Of a stretch of 64,000 nt of DNA, positions 10,405 through 22,520 are shown in pieces (position 1 is the first letter of the stretch; each line of letters opens with the position of its first letter). The position numbers and the translations under genes are program-made. This stretch comes from Megascapheus bottae (Eukaryota; Chordata; Mammalia; Rodentia; Geomyidae). The stretch lies in assembly GCA_024803745.1 (NCBI GenBank), contig JANJXV010000013.1, positions 6,758,001 through 6,822,000 of the forward strand, in the 5' to 3' direction. Under the pieces are notes generated by a model. The model was given only the letters and a program-made list of their open reading frames with translations. It was not told where the DNA came from and ran no database searches.

Positions 10405-12547
10405 AACTACTCTCCTCCAATCTCACCACCTAACTAGATAGGATTTTTGAATTCGTTGCTGTGCCTAACAAAATTGAAAATATCATTTGCTAAATGAAAA
10501 TGAACAAAAATGGTAAGAAAAAGAAAATAAATGTTCAACTACATTTATCAGATTCTTTTAGACAGTGTCATGAAGATGTGGTTGAACTGTAATGTTAGAT
10601 AAAACAAATAGGGCAAATGGTATTAATTTACAGCTTTCGATACATAATGTCAAAAACCAAAGTATTAGCAGATTTAGGGCAATGCACAGGAAAGAGGTGA
10701 AGGCTGAAAAGCCTCTTGGAAATAGGAGTTCAAAGTGGAGTTGGCAATAGAGGAATTTTGGGAAGAATTAAAATGGACTTTTCAAAGTAAAGTCTGCAAA
10801 ACTAAAATAGCTCACCCCTCTCATGAGTTCTACCATGGCAAAGTGAATTCTTTCCTTTCTGTGTCCCTCAGCACTACAGCCTCTATAAATTCTTATCACA
10901 CTGCATATGGCTCCCAGACAATGCCTGCTATCTGATGCAACATAGTGCCAGGTAAAATTTTCTATTATATTGACATTTTCTCAGGTCTTCATTTCTCACA
11001 TTACTAGTTTTCATTTTATTTCCCCAATTATTTATTTCCCCAATTATTTATTTTGTCCACTGAGGTGAATGAGAAACTAAAGAGATAGTTTAAATCCTTT
11101 CCCCAGGAAGCTCAGAAGGACGCACAAAACTTTTTGGATCGATCCTCAAAGTTTAGTCTAAAAAAAATCCACTGGGCAACATGGACTTGGCACTTGAGTG
11201 GAATATGGATAATGTTTCTGCCATTATAGGTTCGAAATACTTCACGAACTAAAACTGAGACGGGAAGGCTTAATTCATTCATTGATTAGTTGACCCATTA
11301 TGGGAAAACCATAAATTATCCATGACATTTCTAATCTACCCGCAGAATAATAGATTATTGGGAGTTGTGTTTCAGGGATCTCATTATCATCACTCTGTAG
11401 CAGAATTCCAACCCAAAGTCATCACTTCTTTCCTGATTTGCAATTTCAAAATCACTCTTACGCCAGAAAATACAGAATTCATTTGTGGTTTAACAACTTT
11501 CAGAAAGGTAGGTAGGTTTCTTGTTTTGATTTAAAGAGTGCACATCTATTAAATGCTACACAGAGAAACTTAGCCAGGGTGTTCTAATTAATTTGATCTA
11601 CAACAAACTAATTTTCTATTGTTTTAGCTTGGAACTGTTTCATGGATGGAAAAAAAAAGTCAAATGCTTATTTGGAAGAAATACTGCAAGTCATTTTCTC
11701 TGAGAACATTGGGTTTGGCTTGACAGCAGCTATTAAAAAGATTTAATAGAATCACCAAGACTTACTTGAAGCTTCCTTGGAACATTTTTATCCTGGATCT
11801 ACCCAGCAATATTAATTTTTTAAACACAGATGGAGATTTTATTGGTATCCTAAGAAGGAGGGAGAATTACTTCAGGACCAGTTGTGATCTCAATGATCAG
11901 GAGGTCACAATCTTAGAAAAAGCAGAACAAGAGAAGAAATAAAGCAGTGCATTAAAATGAGTGACAAAGCCAAACACAAAATTTTGATGCAGCTAAGAGT
12001 CAAGGGGTGGCACTTGGCATCCATGTGGCTGCCACATGGTTCAAGAAGTCAGACTCGGAGTATAGTCAGGAGGCTGCAGTGTGGTAGCTGAGAGCTGTGG
12101 AGTAGTTGAGAATAAAAATGTCTATACTCTTTTATACCAATATCATTCATTTCCTTCAGCTGCAAATAATAGTACCCAAAATTATGATCAAACTGGAAAT
12201 TGGCATCACATAAAATCACTTTATTTTAAAGATTATTTTGTGTATTTCTACGTGTATCTATATATGTATAGTATAGATATAAATGCATATGTATACACAT
12301 ACATATGCAGAAAAATAAGAGAACTGGTGTACTTTTCCTTCTCAATCAATGATTTGGGGATACATTTATATAAGAAATTGGCTTACAAGATGAAAAATAG
12401 ATATGAAATGCTTTTCTTTCAGCACAGTCTAGAAGTTATGAGACCAGAATTTGGGATGTAGTAAGTCTGACATGTTGTGACTTTGATAAGCAATTGCATT
12501 TATTGATATCTCAGTTGCTTCAGGTATAAAATAAAAAGGCATTACCA
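10405..12547. other. 2.1-kb stretch without recognised genes or repeats
   Basis: No domain-bearing frame. A 16-bp unit around 'tttccccaattattta' is tandemly duplicated near 11020-11051. About 11090-11800 is more balanced in composition than its surroundings and has no repeat that I recognise. It may be single-copy, possibly conserved non-coding DNA, which I cannot test here. Confidence 0.45.
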
Positions 12548-12744
12548 GGGCCAGGGAGTGTGGTCTAGTGATAGAGTGCTTGTCTAGCATGTGTGAAACC
12601 CTGTGTTCCATTCTTTGGTACTACATGCAGAGAAAAAGCCAGACGTGGTGCTGTGGCTCAAGTGATAGAGCACTAGCCTTGAGAAAGTTCAAAGACAGTG
12701 CCCAGGCCCTGAGCTTAAGACCCAGAACTGGCCAAGAAAGAAAT
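12548..12744 (+). mobile_element. Dimeric tRNA/ID-like SINE
   Basis: First unit: 'gtggtctagtgatagagtgcttgtctagcatg', A-box-like then B-box-like sequence near 12600-12625. Second unit: 'gtggtgctgtggctcaagtg' and following 'cactagccttgagaaagtt', ending 'ggccctgagcttaagaccc' and an A-rich tail. Non-coding; tRNA-derived SINEs are pol III transcribed and depend on L1 enzymes. Diverged from the cleaner copies at 56269 and 57899. Confidence 0.85.
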
Positions 12745-13210
12745 ATAAAGGTGTAACTAGGGATAGGGATTGTCTTGGCATGGTTTTGTTCAGCTTAAAA
12801 AACTATTTTCTTAGATATGAAGAACAATGGATCCTTGCACGATGAGCCAGCAGAATAGGGCTGCTCATTGGATGTCTCCTGTGTCAGAGGGTCTACACTC
12901 ATCATTAGATATCCAAAACACGGGTGAGCTCTGTTGTCATACTAGCTGGATTCCTATCTCAGTTTATGTGCTGGGTGATTCTAGAAACACTATCTAGCTT
13001 GATGAGCACAGGTTTTACTCCCTCAAGAGATGATAATAGTTGTGATAGTAAATTGTTGTCTAAGATGAAAATCATGTAATGTTAGAAAAATCTAGTGTGC
13101 CTAGGCACATACCTTTTCATAAGTGTGCATTTCTAGGGGTAGGGTGCAGGTCACTGACTGACTGGTAGAAGTGAAGGAAAGATATTTTCTAAGAAGCACT
13201 GTCAATAAAT
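12745..13210. other. Gene-free stretch, nothing recognised
   Basis: No coding or repeat signature identified. Confidence 0.5.
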
Positions 13211-13718
13211 ATTAGCAATTTTATATTTATGTATATATCATATTTATTTTTAAAATTATCTCTTGTACAAAGAAATGTAAAGAACTATATAAACAATATA
13301 TCTTAATTCATATTTTGATATTTTCACAAATCCCTCCCTCTGTTCTCCTTTCACTCTTCTTCATTTTGTATGATATCTATTGGATTCTACCCTGTGTTCT
13401 CCCCTCTTCATTTGTCTAGCCCTTCCCCTTGATTCCAGCCTACTCTCTCCAGAACCTGCTTCCTGGGGTGTTATTTTGTTGAACTTTGATTTGGGCTGTC
13501 TAAGGAATTATGTCATTTGAGTTCTCCTCTGAATCTACTGTATTTCAGCTTATTTGTTTGTATACAATTGCATAGCACTCAGTGTATTTACTTACAAGTT
13601 TATAGGCTAAACCTAGTTTTCACATCTAAGGGAAAACATGCATCCTTTGTCTCTCTGGCCTGATACACTTCATTCACATCAATTTTTGAGGTCTTCCCAT
13701 TTCTTTAAAAATGGTGTA
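13211..13718 (-). mobile_element. Old L1 3' region (minus strand), 3' part
   Basis: Pyrimidine-rich 3'UTR-like sequence at about 13320-13450, then decayed ORF2 end sequence in reverse: 'tttgtctctctggcctgat' and 'cacttcattcacatca' (13650-13681) correspond to the L1 stretch that reads 'tctggcttacttcacttaatatga' in the younger copies. It resumes at about 14270, after a younger SINE and L1. Highly diverged. The left boundary is approximate. Confidence 0.5.
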
Positions 13719-13839
13719 GCCAGGATTCTGGCCTAGAGGTATAGTGTTTGCCAGCATGCACAAAGACATGGGTTCAATTTCTTGGTACCATATAAATGGA
13801 AAAAAACAAAACAAAATAAAACAAACAAACAAACAAAAC
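13719..13839 (+). mobile_element. Monomeric tRNA/ID-like SINE
   Basis: Matches the first unit of the dimeric SINE: 'ggcctagaggtatagtgtttgccagcatg' and then the B-box-like 'gggttcaatttc', followed by an A-rich (AAAC)n tail at about 13798-13839. The second unit is absent, so it is either truncated or a true monomer. Inserted into the old minus-strand L1. Confidence 0.75.
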
Positions 13840-14252
13840 AGTAGAAACCTTGGGCTCTCCTAGCAGAGATTTACAATAGAGCAAAACCTATATACATAAG
13901 GCCATATAGGATGACACTAAATGAAAGGACCTCCAGAATATAGAAACAAAAGCCATATAATGAGTGATTGTTGTCCTTAATGTACTATGTTATCTCTCAT
14001 CTCTTTTGCTGCTCCTTGGTTATCTCATATTGTTACAATATTTCACCTTGTTATGTGATATATTTTATATGTGCTTAATTGGTTATTTGAAATAGAATAG
14101 GGAAAGAGGGAAAAAAGAGGAAGGGTGGGAGTGTGGGGAGGGAAATGGGGACCAAAATAGAAGAAAGGGTATCAATGTTTGTGAAGTAATGCACCTTCTA
14201 TCTGGTGAATAAAATTTCAATAAAAATATATGAAAAAATTAAAAAAGAAATT
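13840..14252 (+). mobile_element. L1 insertion D: 5'-truncated 3'UTR
   Basis: Starts at 'cagtagaaaccttgggctc' and runs through the whole young-family L1 3'UTR: 'tgattgttgtccttaatgta', a G-rich tract (14122-14152), 'gggtatcaatgtttgtgaag', then an A-rich tail. It begins within about 30 bases of the ORF2 stop, so it holds no coding sequence. The A-rich SINE tail just upstream hides any target-site duplication and may have been the insertion site. Confidence 0.9.
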
Positions 14253-14269
14253 GAAAATATAATGGATGA

Positions 14270-14660
14270 GTAAAATTCCCTTGTGAATGACATATTTTCT
14301 TGATCCACAGGTACACTGAGTGGCAGTTGGACACATTCTAACATTGATGATGGTGTTTTAATAAACAGAGTGTCAATAAACATGTAGATGGTAGGTTAAC
14401 TGTACCCTGGTTTATAATTTTTTGGGTAAATGCCCAAAAGTGGAACTGCTGGATTATAAAATACTTCTGTGCTTATTTTTTTAAGAGAAACTCCATACTG
14501 ATTTTCAGAGTGGTTGAATAAATTTTACATTCCCACCAGCAGGGTTCCCTTCTGGCTGCATTCTTGTCAGCATCTGGTACTGTTTTTGTTTTTGTTTTTG
14601 CTTTTGTTTTTTTTATAATGGCCCTTCTACCTAGGGCAAGCTAGAATATCAAAATGTTTT
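14270..14660 (-). mobile_element. Old L1 ORF2 C-terminal remnant (minus strand)
   Basis: In reverse, this matches the ORF2 C-terminal region: 'gggtaaatgcccaaaagtgg' (14425-14444) followed by 'aactccatactgattttcag' and 'cattcccaccagcagggtt', all standard landmarks of mammalian L1. A CTTTTG-rich insert lies at 14582-14616. Much more diverged than copies A to G, and probably continuous with 13211-13718 before the SINE and L1 D arrived. Confidence 0.7.
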
Positions 14661-15165
14661 GACTTACTTCATTAGCAGACTTACATAGATAACTATTCTA
14701 CTCTTTTTACTTTTGTTTTTAAATGTATTTATTATTAATGTAGAATTATTATATACAGTTACATGAATCCAGAATGAGTACAATTTTGGTACAACCCTGT
14801 TTCCCCTTCCCTCACTGTTTCCCAGTTTTTCCCTCCGATCTCCACCCACAAAATATACAGCTCATTTCCTACACTGTGGCCAGTGAGTATCACTGGCGTG
14901 TTTATTCACCCTTCCTTGTTCCTTTTCTGCGCAAACAAACAGATGAAAACAAAAACACCAACAAGAGCAACTTAAATGTCTCTTGTGTCCTTTTCTTGGA
15001 GTTCATTTCATAATATATTTTTTATGCAATCATATACACAGAGCTATTGAGCCTTTGTCAACCACCCCTGTGCACATCCACATTTCGCCCAAGTAGGTGA
15101 GTGTCTAGAGCCCTATAATATCATGTCTCAGTTTGTGTATACATAGGAAAGGATAGAGACTTGTA
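14661..15165. other. Gene-free; possible further decayed L1 3' sequence
   Basis: Contains a T-rich segment followed by 'tgtttccccttccctcactg' (14799-14818), reminiscent of an L1 3'UTR in reverse, but I cannot assign a family. No gene seen. Confidence 0.3.
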
Positions 15166-15415
15166 CCCAGGTTAAAAACTCAGGGCCCCTTGGTCTTACT
15201 TAGCTTTCTCTTTCAAGATAAGTATTCTACCACGTGGCCACACCTGTACTTCCTTGACGGTATCAAACCTGAAACCTTAGATCTTGGTCTCTTGAATATC
15301 TAGGATTGTAGATATGAGCCGAACTACTCTTTCTTTTGGTGCTGTGGATTTAACCAAGGGTCTGTGTATACTAGGCAAACATTTTCCTAAGTTAGATCCA
15401 ACTCTACTTCCTTTA
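15166..15415 (-). mobile_element. Two decayed SINE pieces
   Basis: 15180-15330 read in reverse resembles the composite SINE ('tattctaccacgtggccac', 'tctaggattgtagatatgag'). 15335-15415 resembles a tRNA-like unit in reverse ('gtgctgtggatttaaccaag' and 'actaggcaaacattttccta'). Both are old, and boundaries are approximate. Confidence 0.5.
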
Positions 15416-17599
15416 TGATTGAAGTAGACACATCTCTGCTACTTGAGTATGTGATATTTTAAAGAATGACAGAATAAAACTAGAATAGTTCAGCTATTCA
15501 CAGCTTAACAAAATCCTTACTAAATACTTGAACAGCAGTCGATTTCTAAGTAGGATGATGATAGAATGACTATCATCAAAGGCTGTATGACAATGGAACT
15601 TACTGAAGTTAAGAGTGAGTAAGATGAAAGCAGATGTTGCATCTCCATGCATGAACAGTGCCTTTTATGTATGCATAAATTTTATGTGGTAAAATGCTTA
15701 TTATTAAATTTTAAATCCAAAGACTTTATAGAATGTTCAAATACTTTAACCCTGAATGTTCTGATATATACATTTACAGAAATTGATATTTGTCTTCTCA
15801 GCTCTGCTCTCTTATTTAAATAATATAGTGTAGTTTGCTATAGCTGGAAAGGGGTAGCCAAAAATGGTTGCCATATAACTGCTATTGCTCTGCTATTACT
15901 AACACAAAAGTAGGGGTTATATATTAAGCAAGACAAATTGAGATGGTTAATACATAGTATTTTCTACTTCTAATTATCATTGCAATTTACTTCAAGAAGA
16001 GAAACCTTGAAATATTCGTGGATAAAAATGTAAAAATGGCAATATCATGATAGCACAACAGGTATTCTTATTCCTTGTGCTCGTTGCTAAGTTATGGTTA
16101 CCATGACAATCATCACACAGTACCAATTTGATTATCACAAATAGGAAGCCATATTCCACATACTTGTTAGAAGTCATAGCCATATTCCACATACTTGTGA
16201 AAAGTCATATTTTAAAAAGAAATTTTTTATGTTTTCTACCACTTTCCTAAAATTATTTTAATTGTTGACATTTGAGTGTGGAAATGGCATCATTAAATCC
16301 TTCATGTTTGCTACATTTGTGGAAAGTATATTCTCCAGATGGTGGAGGTAGACTTTTCTATTTGGGCTTAGTGACAATTCTAGGAAAAATATTTTCAGCT
16401 CTGCAGATAAGTAATCTACAACACACTCCATTTACACTGTTCAAATTCATGCATTCATCAAAAGATAGAGCCTGGTAATGAACTTGTGTACCTCTAATGA
16501 AATTCAGTTTTTCTAAATACATTGCTCTTAGGGTTAATCTTTGAGGAAATTAGAGAAAGATTTAAATATTAATCCTATAATCTAACTGGATTTGGAAAAC
16601 ACAGCCTTGTAGTAGTTCTACTGTGTATTTCAAACATCTGCTTATAATCATGTACTTTCTACCTTAGTAGAACTTAATATGTTAAGCACTGATAATAGAA
16701 CTTAGCATTAATATTTTATTTAGATTTATCCTACGGCATCATTCTGTAAACCTCTTATACATACAAAAAACATTTGAAAATCTCAAATTAAGACAGACTG
16801 AAGACAAGAGATATGATAGTCCATCTGTCTTCTTCTTATGAATTTAAAACAGCTACAGAAATAAAACAAAAGTGCCATTCGAAGGTTTTGGGGAAAGACC
16901 ATTAATTTTTCCCTAAGTATATCATTTGTACTAAAAATATAAGAAAATAACAATGAACATATTATTATTGCCTCCACTTTCTAGATGAAGAAATTGTCAC
17001 AGGTAACCAAATTATTTTTCTAGACTTGTGTCATGAATTATAGTTTTTAATCAATATTTAGATTCAAGCATTTGGCTATCTCAGCACCATGCTTACCACT
17101 TAACATCAAGGACAAATACTCCAAAGAGCTCATAGACTTTAAAATTGGAGTTTTGTCCAATTTGAGATGAGACAGAAGGTAATTCAGATTACTGTAAAAG
17201 AGTGCTTCAGATAATTATTTCCACTCATCTACTCAAGATATAATCAACTGAGGACTAAATGAATTCAAGTAATACCTCATAGAAAGTTCTCTCTATACTA
17301 CATATATCACCATAACTTTTCAATATATTAAATATTATACCAAGTATTATCTCAACAGTTACAACCATCACTGAGATACACTTAGTAAAATTCCAGAATC
17401 TTGGTCACAGTTTGATTTTGAGAAGTATCCTACACTTGAATACTGCCAAGTGAGGACAGTGGTACGTTTCATGTTAGTCGTTACGTTTCTGAAGTCCTAT
17501 CTTGTCCTGTTTGACTAAATGGAAACCAGTTACTATTCATCTCACCTTCATGATTGTTGTAAAGAGCTGTCCAAATAAGAAGCAGCTTATTAAGGATTC
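15416..17599. other. 2.2-kb gene-free AT-rich stretch
   Basis: No gene or interspersed repeat recognised, apart from a small tandem duplication at 16148-16209. Confidence 0.5.
16148..16209. repeat. Tandem duplication of a 31-bp unit
   Basis: Two adjacent copies, 16148-16178 and 16179-16209, each starting 'gccatattccacatacttgt' and ending 'aagtcata', differing at two positions. Confidence 0.95.
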
Positions 17600-17775
17600 T
17601 TTTCTTTTTCTCCTAGTCCTAGAGCTTGAACTCAGGGCTGGGGGACCATTTCTGAACTTTTTGTATAGACTAGCTCTCTACCACTTGAGTCACAACTGCA
17701 CTTAAGGATTTTTCCTGGTTATTTTAGATAATAGTCTTACAGACTTTTCGGCTTAGTAGCTAGAGTTATAAGTAT
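17600..17775 (-). mobile_element. Decayed composite SINE
   Basis: Minus-strand tRNA-like part ('tagagcttgaactcagggct', 'ctctctaccacttgagtcac') followed by a B1-like remnant ('tcttacagacttttc', 'ttagtagctagagttataag'). The end runs into a degenerate TATAGAGTTA-type repeat at about 17760-17815. Confidence 0.7.
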
Positions 17776-18814
17776 AGGTATAGAGTTAGGAGTATAGTAT
17801 AGAGTTATGAGTTACAGGATGAGTCAAGCGTGCCCTGCACCCTTGACAGAGAGCAATTTATTTATTCAAGATAACTCCTCAGTACTCATGCAAATGAGTG
17901 ATGGCAGATTGGAGACTGAAATTTTTGGAGATAATATCACAAAGCTGTCATGTGTGAAAAAATATTTATATATTTTCTCAAAACTGGTATAGTGTTATAT
18001 GTATCCCAAACTACTTTAGAGTTGCGATAAGATAATAACTTGAGCCTATGAATTTGAGGTCAAACTAGGGGAAAACTGCCAATATTGATCCTCTTTCTCT
18101 CCTTCTCTTTGACCTCATTTATTACTGTATATTAGATACACAGTATAGAGACTAAAACTAGAAACAAAAATAGTCTAATAACATACTTATGTGAATATGT
18201 GTTTATTCATGTTAGTATTCATGACATTTAATAATTTAAGGCAAAACCACACATTTACAAAATTATTCCAAGGGATAGTTTATCATTGGTAAAGACAATG
18301 AAAATATTCTAGTATGTAGTGATGCCAAAGATAAAAAAGACCATAATTAGAAAATTTTTATTTCATTAGAAAACTTCTAAGAATTTGATAGAGGAAGGAC
18401 ACTAGAATATCCATTTATTCTGATAAAGCTTCACAATGTAACTACCTTTTACCAGCAAATATTACCAGGACATAGATCTTTTGCATTTGTTACAAACATT
18501 GCAATATAGTGGATTAAAAATGCAGACATACAATTTAGGCAAATGTGAGGCTTCTTGGGTAATTCTTGGGTATACAATGGCTTTGTAAATCTCTCTTGGT
18601 TTTGTTCATCACTTCATAGCAACTTTCAGCCCACTAGGGGAAAAGGACCAAGACTGAATCCATGTTCTTCTCATACCTTGAAGCAGCAAGTCCTATGCAT
18701 ACATACTTAAGTCTCATTTGACAAAGAAACAAAGCCAATCCACTGTCAACAATAAGGCATTTGAAAAGGCTACAGGTTAGGAGGGGTAATATTTCTAACA
18801 TTTGTGTCACAATA
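17776..18814. other. Gene-free stretch, nothing recognised
   Basis: AT-rich. Near 17760-17815 there are several irregular copies of a TATAGAGTTA-like unit. No coding signature. Confidence 0.5.
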
Positions 18815-18906
18815 CCATTTCTGGCTATGTATGTGTGACCAAAGAATCAAACCCGGGTCTTCATTCATCCTAGGTAAGCACTCTAACACTAGGCCACACT
18901 TCCAGC
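18815..18906 (-). mobile_element. tRNA/ID-like SINE unit
   Basis: In reverse it gives a tRNA-like unit: 'agaatcaaacccgggtct' (the B-box region) followed by 'aggtaagcactctaacacta' and 'ggccacacttccagct'. Only one unit is present. Confidence 0.75.
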
Positions 18907-19200
18907 TTGGCTATTTCTTTAAACTTATCCTTACAAATTTACCTGCCATTATATAAAAAAAATTAAGAACAAAAAACCTATTCAAAGATGAAAGGATTTC
19001 AGGCTTCATTAATCTACTGCTTTAAAGTTTTGTAGAGGAACAGCGATAGATGGTTCAGTTGAGTCTGAGGGAAGCATAAGGTTGAGTATAAAAGGGCATT
19101 GAGTTAAGATACCACTCTACACCTGGGACACATAATCCATACCTGTTTGTTGAAGAACAAAGACTGTTAAGTTCAAATGTCTGTCCTACAAAATTTAAAG
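18907..19200. other. Short unassigned stretch
   Basis: Nothing recognised before the L1 E target site. Confidence 0.4.
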
Positions 19201-19566
19201 TGAGGGCTAATATATAATGAGTGATTGTTGTCCTTAATGTACTATGTTATCTCTCATCTCTTTTGCTGTCCCTTGGTTATCTCATATTGTTGCAGTATCG
19301 CACTTTGTTATCTGATATATTGGATATATTTGTATTTGGTTATTTGAAATTGGATAGGGAAGGGGGAAAACAAGATGAGGGGTGGGGGAAGGTGGGAGGG
19401 AAATGGGAACCAAGACATGAGAAAGGGTATCAATGTATGTGAATTAATGCACCCCCTATCTGGAAAATATAATGCAACCCTTCTTTTAATTACTATAAAA
19501 ATATATGAAAAAAAGAAAAAGGATAGCTAGCTTTCTCAAAATGAAAAAAAAAATGAGGGCTAATAT
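19201..19566 (+). mobile_element. L1 insertion E: 5'-truncated 3'UTR with TSD and possible 3' transduction
   Basis: The TSD 'tgagggctaatat' is at 19201-19213 and 19554-19566. The insert starts in the L1 3'UTR ('aatgagtgattgttgtcct'), carries the G-rich tract (about 19378-19409) and reaches the usual 3' end with an A-rich tail (about 19508-19520). It then has 23 non-A bases (19521-19543) and a second A10 run (19544-19553) directly before the right TSD. A3'-end/A-tail/extra sequence/A-tail/TSD layout is what a read-through 3' transduction leaves. Confidence 0.92.
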
Positions 19567-22109
19567 CTGTATTGTGAGGATTGTCTTTATGTTTCAATTT
19601 CAGGTGTAAGAAAAGGAATTAAAAAGATGTCTTGGCATTGAAATAGGATTTTATGTTTGCAAATACTGTGTTGTAAAATGGCAACTTCTTTCTATAATTA
19701 TTTAAAGATAATCTATATATACACATATAGAGATTTTATAGCATTCTTTTGAGAGGAAGAATGAAGTCATCTACAGAGATATACTTGGTAATTTATAAGA
19801 TACTGGTTATTTCAAATAATTGGAGTTTTCATTATGAATTTCACATTATAAAACTCCCTGTTATCCCTTGCACTTATCTCCATTTGATATTACTGTGGTA
19901 TTTTTGGGTGATCAGAAATGTAAAGTTGGGGAGAGTAAAGAAGGTAAAGGACATTTAAATATCCAAGAGAGAACAAAATTTGTAAAAATCAGCCAAGCTA
20001 ATATTACAATCACTATTATCTAAAATGATATACTTTAAATGCAAGAGTAGTTTATACCCCTTTGGCCTTCAAAATGTGAACTCATTTTTCCAGTATACAT
20101 ATTTATAAGTATGAATATGTGTTTGTATTATCTGTTTTTGTCTATGCATGTATGCATGCACATATGTATGTAGATTTGGATCTCAGTTCTCTTCTTACCA
20201 GATCTCTCCCTTTATTATCTGTGGTTCTGAATGTCTCAGTGTCCTCCTATATGGATCAGAACTCTGACACCCAAAGGTAGATTTAGTGATTAAAGAAAAT
20301 TGTAATAGTGAAGTCTTCCTTCCATTTGTTTAGGGAAGGCTTTACAAAGGCTGCTTCTCCCTTTCCCATGTATCCAGACTCACTTTAAGACTTTCCATAC
20401 CTGAGGTAGAGGTGTCCAGGCAGACAAGGTTAGAAAGGAAGATGGCACCTTCCTGTGGCCTGTCTGGAGATGAAAACGCATTTGTGACTGATTTGTAACA
20501 GCATTGAGTTGGGTAAAATCTTACTCCAAAGAGAAATGAGGTATGTGCCCTGCCCTCCCAAAATACACTCTGGAATCTCCTGGGAAACAAATCAACTCCG
20601 CCCACACCACCAGGAGTTTATTTGATCAGATGGCAATAGATCCAATTCTATTCTGACAATTTATCAGTCTAATCAGCGATCTGTTCCATGTCTGGTAAAA
20701 GCATGCTAAAAATGCAAAGCTTGACTGGACTGCTTGGAAAGAGTGGCTTTCAGCTTGATTTCTATTGACAGAAGGAAGTTCAGAGAAAGGCATAAATAAA
20801 AAGTTACAATGATTGAGGAAAAAGTCAGGGCTTTCAGTTAGACCTCATTACTCTGCTCAGTGAAGCTGGAACAGTTCAGCCAAGAGGACAGAATTGGCTT
20901 CTCATGGCAAACAACAGTAATGAAGCAAGCCTAGAAGTGATAGCCAGTGTCCCTGAAAGATCAGATAGGACAGCTAACTTGTCAGAAGCCTAAGGAGGTT
21001 TCCATCTAGTTTCACACAATTCAAGGCTCAAAAATACATTGGTTGTTTGGAATAATCCAATTTCCTTGGTAGTATATTGGACCTCAAGGCTCACTCTCTT
21101 AGAAAGAAGAGTTTTGAAACTAAAGTAGCTCTAAGATGTCTTTGAAGTTTAACAGATATTAAAAGTATACTTGTATTAGTTGTGCACAAAGGATGAATAG
21201 ACAGATTCTTTAAAAAAGAAAATGATCATAAACATGATCAGTATCAGGGCCGGCATTATCTAAATGTAATGCCTATTTCAATCTTAGAGACTAGACACTG
21301 TTTCCCATTTCCCCCCTCTTTTCGTGGAATAAGAAATTGAAGTTCCAAAAGATAGAGTCTGGCTAAAAATTACATATTATTTTAATATAATCTATGCATT
21401 ATCTTTTCAGAAAGGATATAATTACCCTTGTTTCACAAATGAAAGAATTCAGGCTGCAAGTGGATTGCTCATACCATACAGGTAGAAAGAGACAAAGCAG
21501 GAACTTGAACTTATTTTATCTAAGCTCAAAGACAGAACTCATTACATTTAGCTGTACCAGCTCTGGGTACAATTGCCTGTGGCGATAACAGGCAGGAAAT
21601 CAAAGAAAACTTGACTTTTTTCTAGCCTTTTTTTTTAGCATCAGGTTTATGGAATTAAAGAAAGCTGAAGGAAAAAGAATATAATGGGTGACAGATTTGA
21701 GAAATGAGAGGCAGGAAGGAGGCTTGAAGGGAGAAGTATAAAAGAAAGAGAAATAAGGCTAATGTATGCAAATGAGATTGCAAAGAGAGTTGGAGATCCG
21801 TAGATGAGTGAGAAAGGGAACATGGGACAAAGGCATGCACTTATGCAATAAAGGAAGTGGGAAACATGAAATGAAGGCGAGGGTATAGACAAGATTGGAG
21901 GTGGTGAGTCCCAAGAAGCTGGAGATATTTAGGTGAACATACTCAGTTGTAACCTCCTTGGACCCCTATTGAAATTCCAGAAAAAAATATATGTAAAGAA
22001 AGCAATGTTGCTAATTTTTGTATATAGTTTTGTATTTGTCTAGTACCATTTTTATCATAGTAACCATTTACTGTTTTCTTTTGAGGAACTGCTTACAGTA
22101 TTTCTTATA
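19567..22109. other. 2.5-kb stretch without recognised genes or repeats
   Basis: No clear interspersed repeat. The minus-strand 87-codon frame at 20342-20605 has no domain that I know. About 20610-20900 is compositionally balanced and free of visible repeats, so it may be single-copy. A purine-rich segment lies at about 21655-21900. Confidence 0.45.
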
Positions 22110-22520
22110 ATATAGCTCTACAGACAATGAATTATTTTTGTATCTCTAAAAATGACTTAAGTCTTCATTTTGAATGTAGAGTTTTGCTAGTTACATATTT
22201 CCAAGTTTACTCTTCTGTTCCTTTTTCTGTTTAATAATTTGAAAATATTATGTTGCATCCTCACCCCATATACATTATAAAAACATGTTGTCACTCATAT
22301 ATTGATTCATGTCCTTTCGTTTGTTCCCTTAACTTTCTTATTTGTTCTAAGATACTTTTCCTTTCTTGTATTCATTATGATCAATTCGATTATGATGTGT
22401 CTTGGTCTCATTTTTCTTAATGTTTCCCATGTATGGCATTAATGGAGCTTTTGTAACTTCTATGTTTATAATTTTCAGCCATATTATCTTGAGATATTTC
22501 TTTGTACTACTTTTGGAAAC
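22110..22520 (-). mobile_element. Possible ancient LINE-like repeat
   Basis: The order of phrases 'gtcttcattttgaatgtaga' - 'gttttgctagttacatattt' - 'gattatgatgtgtcttggtc' - 'ttcagccatattatcttgag' (plus-strand reading) follows a widespread old mammalian repeat that I associate with L1. I am not certain of family or strand. Decay is heavy and boundaries are approximate. Confidence 0.4.

Noticed and set aside
20342..20605. Minus-strand 87-codon frame as a possible exon or small protein
   Set aside because: No domain, no splice pattern and no codon evidence that I can defend.
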